A stretch of DNA of 64,000 bases. Source: OLB6 sp964467455 (GTDB lineage Bacteria; Bacteroidota; Ignavibacteria; Kapaibacteriales; Kapaibacteriaceae). The stretch covers positions 62,001 to 126,000 of the forward strand of contig CAYXQJ010000002.1 in assembly GCA_964467455.1 (NCBI GenBank), in the 5' to 3' direction. Each line of letters begins with the position of its first letter. Positions within the stretch are counted from its first letter, which is position 1. Both the position numbers and the translations under genes were made by a program. This document shows, piece by piece, positions 57,376 through 64,000 of this stretch. The notes below the pieces were generated by a model. It saw nothing but the letters and a program-made list of their open reading frames with translations, did no database searches and had not been told where the DNA came from.

Positions 57376-57415
57376 GTTATTCGGTTATTCGGTTATTCGG
57401 TTATTCGGTTATTCA
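57376..57415. repeat. Octamer array GTTATTCG upstream of the peroxiredoxin gene
   Basis: Five phased 8-bp units, four perfect GTTATTCG and a final GTTATTCA. It has the same word and orientation as 5753-5800, and ends 25 bases before the peroxiredoxin start. Confidence 0.95.
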
Positions 57416-57440
57416 ATCATTCTATCAACTTGGAGTTCCT

Positions 57441-58073
57441 GTGGCAGTATTAGTCGGTAAACGCGCACCCCGTTTTAGTGAACAAGCCGTGATCAATGGC
57501 GAAGAGATCGTTGAGAACTTTTCGCTCGATCAGTACCTCGGCAAAAAACATGTGATCCTGTTCTTCTATCCGAAAGACTTCACCTTCGTCTGCCCGACGG
57601 AGTTGCATGCGTTCCAAGCCCGGTTGGCGGAGTTTGAAGCCAAAGGTGTGGCCATTGTTGCCTGCTCGACCGATACGGAGCAGTCACACTGGGGCTGGCT
57701 GCAAGTTCCGAAGGAGCACGGTGGCATTCAGGGCGTCACGTATCCCATCGTTGCTGATACGAACAAGACGATCTCGACGAACTACGATGTTCTGGCCGGC
57801 CACTACGAGTACAACGACGATGGCGAACTCATGGCCGTCGGCGAAATGATCGCCTACCGTGGTCTGTTCCTCATCGACAAGGACGGCATCGTGCAGCACC
57901 AGGTGGTTAACAACCTCCCGCTTGGCCGCAGCGTTGATGAGGCCATGCGCATGGTCGATGCTCTGCAGTTCTTCGAACAACGCGGCGAGGTCTGCCCGGC
58001 AAATTGGACAGCTGGCGCTGATGGTATGAAGGAATCACACGACGGCGTTGCCAGCTACCTGGCAAGTCACTAA
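57441..58073 (+). CDS. Peroxiredoxin (AhpC/TSA, 2-Cys Prx type)
   Basis: 210 residues from the GTG at 57441, which has GGAG six bases upstream; the longer open frame runs back through the repeat array and is unlikely to be translated. It reduces hydrogen peroxide and organic peroxides. The peroxidatic Cys is in DFTFVCPTELHAF (about residue 51). The resolving Cys is in the C-terminal GEVCPANW. The thioredoxin-like gene that faces it is a plausible reductant. Confidence 0.94.
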   Translation: MAVLVGKRAPRFSEQAVINGEEIVENFSLDQYLGKKHVILFFYPKDFTFVCPTELHAFQARLAEFEAKGVAIVACSTDTEQSHWGWLQVPKEHGGIQGVTYPIVADTNKTISTNYDVLAGHYEYNDDGELMAVGEMIAYRGLFLIDKDGIVQHQVVNNLPLGRSVDEAMRMVDALQFFEQRGEVCPANWTAGADGMKESHDGVASYLASH

Positions 58074-58312
58074 GAGATACTGGCTCGAACGCGCTTGGCA
58101 TAAGCGCGGATCGACGTCATCAGATCGTCATCCGTGGACTTCATGTTCTGGATGACCCACAATGCTGCGAGGACGTGGGTGAGTTGTTCACCTTCGTCCT
58201 CGCCTTGTATCGTGATGTCCGGAACGTTCCCTTCAAGCAAGGCTGCTTCAGCATTCTGAAGTTGATGGTCGTCATAACTTTCAACCAAGGCTTTGATCGC
58301 GGCGATGTTCAT
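58070..58312 (-). CDS. Small conserved protein next to thioredoxin (DUF6952-like)
   Basis: 80 residues, helical and acidic, with no signal peptide. MNIAAIKALVESYDDHQLQN and GEDEGEQLTHVLAALWVIQN recall a small Bacteroidota family (I think DUF6952) that sits beside thioredoxin and peroxiredoxin genes. The name is from memory and the function unknown. It overlaps the thioredoxin stop by 4 bases and meets the peroxiredoxin gene end by 4 bases. Confidence 0.7.
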   Translation of the reverse strand: MNIAAIKALVESYDDHQLQNAEAALLEGNVPDITIQGEDEGEQLTHVLAALWVIQNMKSTDDDLMTSIRAYAKRVRASIS

Positions 58313-58629
58313 GCGCTGAGTCTTTCAAGCATTCCCACAACAACATCTTCCTTCGCCGTAGCCATGCCTTCAACCAGTTGGCCATTGCGGAACGTGGCGA
58401 AGAATGGGAGATTATCAACATTCGCGAGTTTACGTGCCTCGGGATTCTCTTCTGCGTTGATGTCAACAAAGGTGACGCCAGCGAATCGTTCATCGTCGCT
58501 GAGTCGACGGTACTTCGGCGCGAACAACTTGCACGAGCCGCACCAATCAGCGTAATATTTGACCACAACGCGTTGCGCTTCACCGAGGGTTTTGGTGAAT
58601 TCCGGGTCCGTAAGGATCTGCACAGACAT
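58309..58629 (-). CDS. Thioredoxin-family protein
   Basis: 106 residues, a single thioredoxin fold in the cytoplasm. The redox motif WCGSCK replaces the classical WCGPCK, and the cis-Pro is in NLPFFATF. It probably reduces the neighbouring peroxiredoxin or related partners. It is coupled by a 4-base overlap to the small helical gene downstream. The acyltransferase gene ends 3 bases upstream of its start. Confidence 0.88.
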   Translation of the reverse strand: MSVQILTDPEFTKTLGEAQRVVVKYYADWCGSCKLFAPKYRRLSDDERFAGVTFVDINAEENPEARKLANVDNLPFFATFRNGQLVEGMATAKEDVVVGMLERLSA

Positions 58630-58631
58630 TC

Positions 58632-59393
58632 TTAGTTCTTCCGTGTAATTGTGTCGAATCGTTTTTCCATTGACGTCGCTCCGCGATACACAGCGCGATA
58701 ACCACTAACCTGATGGGCAAGTGCATCAGCTCGTACACCGTCGGCGAGCGATGTAAGACGCACTTGGGCGTTGTTCATTACGTTGGCGATCGTGTCCGTT
58801 TCTGACCAGTCCAGACGCTGCGGTGCACCGATCCGTATGAAGGCATCGGGGCGCTGCTCACGGACAAGCTCGTAGCGAAATGCGACGGGAGCAAGCCAGA
58901 CCGTTCCGGTCATACGGGCAAGGATGCCGAGTCCAGGATCACATTCGATCGGCCGCACATCTTGCTGTACCAGTTCGCCCTGTGGAAACATCCACAGTGC
59001 ACGACCGGTTCCGCGAAGCAGGCCGGCGGCATGTTGAATCGACCGCAAGGCACTGCGGGGTTCCTCACGCACGACACTGAACATGCCGATCTTCCGGAAG
59101 AACCGATACTTCGCCAACTGTTTGTGCTCCATCATGCCGTAGGCATCAAGCCGGAAGGTGCGCAGACTCAGCACAATGCTCAGCGCTGCATCCCACCAAG
59201 AATGATGGGTGGCATATAGAATCAGTGGCTCGGTCATCCGTCGTTGGGCGGCCGAGGTCCAATCCTGAATGCCCCCTTTCCCATCGATCAAAACAGAGTG
59301 AAATGAACGACGGACGGAGCGTTCAAAATACCGCCCCCAGAAGGCCTTCGCCAATGGTGACGGGTCGGCTCGAATGATGTCCGTAGTTTGCAC
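58632..59393 (-). CDS. Lysophospholipid acyltransferase (PlsC-like)
   Basis: 253 residues starting at GTG. It transfers acyl groups to lysophospholipids or similar acceptors at the membrane. The catalytic HX4D motif is HHSWWD (about residue 63) and the second acyltransferase motif FPQGE (near 137). It is closer to the glycolipid/carotenoid-ester acyltransferases than to housekeeping PlsC, though this is not certain. A TAATTTCG element lies 4 bases before the GTG and overlaps the mnmA start. Confidence 0.82.
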   Translation of the reverse strand: MQTTDIIRADPSPLAKAFWGRYFERSVRRSFHSVLIDGKGGIQDWTSAAQRRMTEPLILYATHHSWWDAALSIVLSLRTFRLDAYGMMEHKQLAKYRFFRKIGMFSVVREEPRSALRSIQHAAGLLRGTGRALWMFPQGELVQQDVRPIECDPGLGILARMTGTVWLAPVAFRYELVREQRPDAFIRIGAPQRLDWSETDTIANVMNNAQVRLTSLADGVRADALAHQVSGYRAVYRGATSMEKRFDTITRKN

Positions 59394-59397
59394 ACAA

Positions 59398-59405
59398 CGA
59401 AATTA
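59398..59405 (-). promoter_or_regulatory. Putative -7 element directly before the acyltransferase gene
   Basis: TAATTTCG on the minus strand (one mismatch to TAnnTTTG) is 4 bases from the GTG. Its upstream end coincides with the first base of the divergent mnmA start codon. Confidence 0.35.
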
Positions 59406-60520
59406 TGCAACGAGACCCTCAACGTGTGATCGTCGGCATGTCCGGCGGTGTAGATTCCAGCGTCGCTGCCGGCCTGTTGGTCGAGCAGGGATACGACGTC
59501 ATTGGTATCACGATCAAGACCTATCGCTATGAAGATGTCGGCGGCAACGTGGGCAACGACTCTACGTGTTGCTCTCTCGACGGCATCAATGATGCACGAC
59601 GGATCGCCCTCCAGTTAGGATTTCCGCACTATACCGTCGATTTCTCCGAGGTCTTTCGGCAAAAGGTCATCGACTACTTTATCGAAGATTATCTCGAAGG
59701 CAACACGCCGAATCCGTGTGTGCGGTGCAATCGCACCATCAAGTGGGAACAAATGCTGCATAAGGCCGATACGCTCGGTGCCGAGTATATCGCCACCGGG
59801 CACTATGCGATCATCATGCACGACCCCATGACCGGTCGTCGGTGGGTACGCCGAAGCCCGGATGCCACAAAGGACCAGTCATACATGTTGTGGAGCATAC
59901 GGCAAGAGCATCTCGCACGGACACTATTCCCGCTAGCAGGCTTTACCAAGCAAGAGTCGCGCGCCGAAGGTGAACGCCTCAATCTTGGGATCGAAAAGAA
60001 GCCGGAATCGTACGAGATCTGCTTTATTCCCGACAACGACTATCGCCGCTTCTTGAAGGATAACGTCAAGGACGTTGATACTCGGATCGGCCATGGTGAC
60101 ATCGTCAAAGATGGCGAGGTCATCGGTCATCATGAAGGATTCCCCTTCTATACCATCGGACAACGTAAGGGGCTGGGCATTTCGCATCCGGAACCACTCT
60201 TCGTTCTGGATGTGCTTCCCACAACAAACACAGTCGTTGTTGGTACGGAAGACCACCTCCTGCACGACTCGTTGACGGCGAAGAGCGTAAACCTCCTGAA
60301 GTATGCCGACCTCTCGGAACCACGGATCTTTACAGTGAAGATCCGCTACAAAGATGAAGGTGCCGCCGCCACCTGTTGGACAGATGAAGAAGGCACCTTA
60401 CATGTCGAGTTTGAAGAGCCGCGGAAAGCGATCGCCCGCGGTCAAAGCGTTGTGTTGTATGAAGGCGACGACGTGGTCGGAGGAGGCATCATTGCCTCAG
60501 CGTTTGACCGCCGTCGTTGA
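59405..60520 (+). CDS. mnmA: tRNA-specific 2-thiouridylase MnmA
   Basis: 371 residues. It thiolates U34 of tRNA-Lys, -Glu and -Gln. The PP-loop is GMSGGVDSSVAAGLL. The catalytic Cys pair lies in TPNPCVRCNRTIKW and in YEICFIPDNDYRRFL. KDQSYMLW and GQRKGLGI are also typical. Length is normal. The end overlaps the large secreted-protein gene by 24 bases on the opposite strand. Confidence 0.96.
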   Translation: MQRDPQRVIVGMSGGVDSSVAAGLLVEQGYDVIGITIKTYRYEDVGGNVGNDSTCCSLDGINDARRIALQLGFPHYTVDFSEVFRQKVIDYFIEDYLEGNTPNPCVRCNRTIKWEQMLHKADTLGAEYIATGHYAIIMHDPMTGRRWVRRSPDATKDQSYMLWSIRQEHLARTLFPLAGFTKQESRAEGERLNLGIEKKPESYEICFIPDNDYRRFLKDNVKDVDTRIGHGDIVKDGEVIGHHEGFPFYTIGQRKGLGISHPEPLFVLDVLPTTNTVVVGTEDHLLHDSLTAKSVNLLKYADLSEPRIFTVKIRYKDEGAAATCWTDEEGTLHVEFEEPRKAIARGQSVVLYEGDDVVGGGIIASAFDRRR

Positions 60521-63499
60521 CCAGACCGACGAGCCCGCAGAGATCTGAATAAGGTAGGTTCCTCGCGCCATCGCACTGAGGTCGACATCAAATGTCGACA
60601 CGTCATCAGTGATGTTGATGGTATTCACTACAGCACCCGTCAGATCGACAACTCGCAGCACCCGATCGATCGCTTGAGGAAGTGTTACGGTACATTGATC
60701 CTCAAACGGGTTTGGAGTAACCATGATCCGATTGGTCGATAATTCTTCATTCACCGACGTGATACCGCCAGTGAATGTGAAGGCATTTGACGTTGCGGTA
60801 CAACCATCGTCGTTCGTGACCATGACCGTGTAATCACCATTCACTGTTGCAACGTATTCACGCTGTGTTGCACCGGGAATGATGTTGCCATTCCAATACC
60901 ACTGGAAGATCGATACACCTCCGATAGCACTTGAACGAAGGGTGTCCGTACCGCGAAGCGAAATATTCGGTCGCGTTGGTGCACGCAAGATCTCGACGTT
61001 GATGGTGTTCGAAACATTACTGCAACCATTGTTGTCCGACACGTTGACGAAATACTCACCGGATTGCGAGAAGTTGTTGAGCGCAATGCGCTGACCTGTC
61101 GCACCATTCGACCATGTGTACTTTTCGTATCCATCCGGCGCTGTCAAGACGATAGAATCACCGGTACATACCTTGGTAGCGCCAGAAGCCGAGATCGTCG
61201 GCTTTGCAGCCACACATTGCACGGCGTCAACCTCCCACACTCCGCGACCATATGTCGAGACCCGCAGAACGGAAGAGGTTGGAAGATATTCCATACCTGA
61301 GATGACTGACGTGGGCATTCCCTGTCCGTAAGGCTCCCAAACCGTGCTGTTCTCGTCCTTATAGAACACGCCAACATCAGTACCAACATACAAGCGGTTC
61401 AACGGTCCTGGCTGGAATGCCACGGCATTACAAGGAACATTCGGCAAGCCGTTACCGGTGAGATTTTTCACCGTACCATTCGAGATCTCAATGATCTTCG
61501 AGCCGGCACTAAATCCACCGAAGGTGACCCATACCTTGCTCGGCTGTGTTGGGTGGACTGCGATGTCCTGGATGTACGATCCGATTCCCGACTGTTCCTG
61601 CCACGTCGCTCCACCATCGGTGGTGTAATGCATCGTTGTTGAATATCCGATATAGATGTACCTCGGATTGGAGGGGGCGACCGCGATCGTACGCATAAAC
61701 GCGGTTGGAGGAATGTTGGTGAGCTTCGACCAACTCGCACCACCGTTCGTGCTCTTGTACAACTGCGTGTATCCTACATAGACCGTATTGAACGTCTTCG
61801 GATCTGTTACAATGGGAGACACCCACGCGCCACCCTGTTCACCAACGCGGCCCGGAGTACACACCAAATTCCAGCTACTACCCTGATTGTCTGAACGATA
61901 GAACGTTCCATAGGGCTGAGATCCATACACGGTCTGTGGCGTGGTATAGTCGATCGCCGTCGCCATGCCGTCGCCGTCAAGTACGTGCAAGAACTGTGTT
62001 CCGTTGGTCGACCGTGCTGTGCCGTTATCCTGTGAACCGGCCAAGGTCAGTGAGGACTGCAGATCCGAAACGGCCAGACCATAATACTGCTGGATCTTCA
62101 GTCCATTGCTCATATCACGCCAAGAAACGCCGTTATCGTCTGAACGGGCGATGCCACCATCGTGACAGGTATATAAGCGATTCTGGTTCGGATGATACAT
62201 CGAGAAGTGATGGTCAGCGTGCACCCACGGAGCATTGTTGCCGGTCCAATGATTGCTCAAGACCCACGACGTACCGCCATTTGTGGACCGCCAGGTGTTG
62301 ACACCACCAACGAACCACAAATTGGCATTCGACGGAGAGATCGTCATCGCAAGGTCATAGAATCCTTGACCGCCGCGGTTGTGGTCGTTTCCTGATGAAC
62401 TCCATCCCAACAGATTCTGCGTGACATTGAGATCGAAGAAGTTTTCGCCGAAATCGGTTGACTTGTAGACACCGGACAGCCCTTGCGTATCGTAGCGTGA
62501 CATCACGGCACCAACGACCTTGGGATCGGCTTTGGTGACGGCAAGGCGGATACGATTAGCTTCGGGAAAGGACTGCACAAGTTCCCATGAATCACCCGCA
62601 TTCGTTGACTTATAAATGCCGGCTCCGCCCCCTTGAGAGAAGGTCGAAGCGAACAACATGTCGATGGTTTGGGTGTTTCCCACAAGATCACGGAACGCAC
62701 CCGAAGGAGTGGTCACTCGCCACGTTGCACCACCGTCCGTCGATTTCCGAATACCGGTATAGGTCGCCGCAACAACGATGTCGGCATTGCGTGGATCCAC
62801 CCACAATCGTGAGACCAGGTTGTTCTGCTCCGGTTCCATGGCCAAGCCGGTCTGACTCCACGTCAGCCCACCGTCGGTGGATTTGATCACGCCGTAGGAG
62901 AAACCCGGAAATCCGCTGAGCTCACCGGGAAGTGCAGCATCTACGTCGCCCGTGGCCACATAGATGATCTTCGCATCCGATTGGGCAATGGCGATGTCGC
63001 TTACGCCAAAGTCGGGGAAACCCGGGATCTCGACATGAGTCCACGCGCTACCGCCGTTCGTCGACTTCCAAAGGCCACCTTGAGCAGCGCCGACCCAAAG
63101 GTCGGTGACTTTGACCGGTGAAACAGCCATCGTATTCAGTCGGCCGATACCGTTCCACACGTTGTTCAACCCCGGCAGATCCAGTGCTGTCGGCCCCAAC
63201 TCTTTCCATGACGGGATGGCCTGCAGGTCTTCTGTACGCTTTCGGTTTTGCACCGACCGCACCTCGGCAACATAGTGTTGTGCCGATGGAAATGTACCGT
63301 CAGCATTGAGGCGCGGTTCCCAAAACCACAGCCAGCGGCCGTACTGTTTGGAGATCTTCTTGCTACCATCTGCTTCCGTGCGTGTATACGTTTTCTCCAT
63401 CTGGCGACGAACCTGTTCGAACGTCACCTGAGCCGTGGAGGCTACCGTGAAGGCAATTAGAAGCGCAACGAGGCCAAGGCCTTTTCGACCGCTGATCAT
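60497..63499 (-). CDS. Secreted BNR/sortilin-type beta-propeller protein with T9SS sorting domain
   Basis: 1000 residues with signal peptide (LGLVALLIAFTVASTAQ). Residues ~90-770 contain many repeats of the form STDGGxTW or STNGGxSW (for example GVIKSTDGGLTW, IYKSTNAGDSW), the BNR/Asp-box signature of sialidase- or VPS10-like propellers. Two Ig/PKD-like domains with Cys pairs follow (VCTGDSIVLTAPDGYEKYTW), then a T9SS type A domain (VTPNPFEDQCTVTLP, LSAMARGTYLIQI). Such proteins are surface or secreted, and some bind glycans or act as exo-glycosidases. Catalytic residues cannot be assigned by eye. Confidence 0.88.
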   Translation of the reverse strand: MISGRKGLGLVALLIAFTVASTAQVTFEQVRRQMEKTYTRTEADGSKKISKQYGRWLWFWEPRLNADGTFPSAQHYVAEVRSVQNRKRTEDLQAIPSWKELGPTALDLPGLNNVWNGIGRLNTMAVSPVKVTDLWVGAAQGGLWKSTNGGSAWTHVEIPGFPDFGVSDIAIAQSDAKIIYVATGDVDAALPGELSGFPGFSYGVIKSTDGGLTWSQTGLAMEPEQNNLVSRLWVDPRNADIVVAATYTGIRKSTDGGATWRVTTPSGAFRDLVGNTQTIDMLFASTFSQGGGAGIYKSTNAGDSWELVQSFPEANRIRLAVTKADPKVVGAVMSRYDTQGLSGVYKSTDFGENFFDLNVTQNLLGWSSSGNDHNRGGQGFYDLAMTISPSNANLWFVGGVNTWRSTNGGTSWVLSNHWTGNNAPWVHADHHFSMYHPNQNRLYTCHDGGIARSDDNGVSWRDMSNGLKIQQYYGLAVSDLQSSLTLAGSQDNGTARSTNGTQFLHVLDGDGMATAIDYTTPQTVYGSQPYGTFYRSDNQGSSWNLVCTPGRVGEQGGAWVSPIVTDPKTFNTVYVGYTQLYKSTNGGASWSKLTNIPPTAFMRTIAVAPSNPRYIYIGYSTTMHYTTDGGATWQEQSGIGSYIQDIAVHPTQPSKVWVTFGGFSAGSKIIEISNGTVKNLTGNGLPNVPCNAVAFQPGPLNRLYVGTDVGVFYKDENSTVWEPYGQGMPTSVISGMEYLPTSSVLRVSTYGRGVWEVDAVQCVAAKPTISASGATKVCTGDSIVLTAPDGYEKYTWSNGATGQRIALNNFSQSGEYFVNVSDNNGCSNVSNTINVEILRAPTRPNISLRGTDTLRSSAIGGVSIFQWYWNGNIIPGATQREYVATVNGDYTVMVTNDDGCTATSNAFTFTGGITSVNEELSTNRIMVTPNPFEDQCTVTLPQAIDRVLRVVDLTGAVVNTINITDDVSTFDVDLSAMARGTYLIQISAGSSVWSTTAVKR

Positions 63500-63561
63500 G
63501 ATGTCCCTAGATCTTCTTTGATGTTTACGTCGCTCTGCTTGACGCAGAATTACAAAGTTCG

Positions 63562-64000
63562 TTACTCTCGACCGGAAATCAGCCGTTCATAGGCCGCCGC
63601 CATTATGGACACCGAACTCCGCCAGGTATAACGTCGCAAGACTGCCTCCTGCGCACACTGGCCAATTCGCTGTGCCTCCTGCCGATCACGCAGCAGGCCG
63701 ATGATGACCTGCGCCGTGTCTTCCGGGCTATCTTTTCTAAACAACCCTTCGGCCTCAGAAAGTTCGATCCCCTCAGCGCTGATCGTCGTCGCCACTACGG
63801 GCAACCCCGCGACCATGGCCTCGATGATCTTGAGGCGCATGCCGGATCCAACAAATAAGGGGGCGACACTGACCGCTGATCCTGCGTACACGCTCATCAA
63901 GTCGTCCACAAATCCGCGCACGACCACGCCCTGCTGTGCATACTCTGCAAGCCACGAAGGCGGGTCTTTGCCAAGCACATGAAACTCGGCCTCAGGTACC
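63562..64000 (-). CDS. Glycosyltransferase family 4-like protein, C-terminal part (5' truncated)
   Basis: The frame is open to the window edge, so the gene starts beyond 64000. The visible 145 residues are the nucleotide-sugar-binding half of a GT-B enzyme: PEAEFHVLGKDPP, VVVRGFVDDL, SVAPLFVGSGMRLKIIEAMV (with the conserved Glu), AGLPVVATTISAEGI, and a C-terminal helix YTWRSSVSIMAAAYERL. It probably adds sugars to envelope or surface polysaccharide. Donor and acceptor are unknown. Confidence 0.88.
   Translation of the reverse strand, partial: VPEAEFHVLGKDPPSWLAEYAQQGVVVRGFVDDLMSVYAGSAVSVAPLFVGSGMRLKIIEAMVAGLPVVATTISAEGIELSEAEGLFRKDSPEDTAQVIIGLLRDRQEAQRIGQCAQEAVLRRYTWRSSVSIMAAAYERLISGRE

Noticed and set aside
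57315..57440. N-terminal extension of the peroxiredoxin through the GTTATTCG array
   Set aside because: The extension would encode FGYSVIRL-type repeats from the array. The GTG at 57441 has a good ribosome binding site and gives the normal family N-terminus.

Overview
The window most likely comes from a bacterium of the Bacteroidota/Chlorobiota (FCB) group, probably a Kapabacteria- or Ignavibacteria-like lineage. Pointers are at least five proteins ending in type IX secretion (T9SS) sorting domains, promoter elements of the Bacteroidota form TAnnTTTG, a DUF5686 protein, a Bacteroidota-type GlmU-like enzyme, a GC content a little above half by eye, and very tight gene packing. There is no rRNA, so this placement is an inference. 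Coding density is very high and no gap exceeds 300 bases. The largest gaps are about 185 bases (34249-34432), 160 (57280-57440) and 130 (35600-35732), and all three hold short tandem repeat arrays.

Layout. 1-2816: end of a T9SS cargo gene, a short-chain dehydrogenase and an ABC exporter. 2853-3064: tRNA-Ala(GGC), tRNA-Asp(GTC) and a two-way terminator. 3086-5675 (-): envelope operon of two outer-membrane proteins around a glycerophosphodiesterase lipoprotein. 5794-9477 (-): a small conserved gene, bioY, a sugar ABC permease, nadD and nuoF. 9504-15400 (-): response regulator, PAS histidine kinase, thiolase and valS. 15519-20133 (+): coiled-coil lipoprotein and LysM protein, then the overlapping set phoH-cdaA-pcm-miaA. 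20176-23800: dacB, a VanZ-like gene and a bifunctional NAD(P)HX repair gene. 23816-28602 (+): PhoD phosphatase, lipoprotein and TonB receptor. 28599-31296 (-): lptB, HtrA protease and a PemK/MazF-like toxin-antitoxin pair. 31378-35599: priA, a four-helix-bundle (S23) gene framed by inverted repeat arrays, and purT. 35733-38664 (+): ECF sigma factor with a membrane partner, and a DUF5995 gene. 38661-42319 (-): DUF5686 protein and sugar-binding protein. 42399-45887 (+): pyrG, GlmU-like enzyme and dehydrogenase. 45894-57279 (-): secreted CAP protein, AlbA-type regulator, peptide-binding protein, hprK, hpf, outer-membrane protein, arginase, accD, greA, ribBA, yajC and tgt. 57441-60520: peroxiredoxin, small protein, thioredoxin, acyltransferase and mnmA. 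60497-64000 (-): a 1000-residue secreted repeat protein and a truncated glycosyltransferase.

Most genes are core metabolism, translation or envelope. The striking feature is a set of strictly phased 7- or 8-bp word arrays, degenerate tandem repeats of words such as ACTCGCT, GTTATTCG, GTGCCAG and GTCCGGC. They sit at gene boundaries, form the 3' ends of genes and occur in frame inside genes. The same word recurs at distant loci. One family forms inverted ends around the S23-like gene at 33883-34248, which suggests a small repeat-bounded element. A second theme is promoters whose TAnnTTTG element lies only 3-6 bases before the start codon, which implies leaderless mRNAs.
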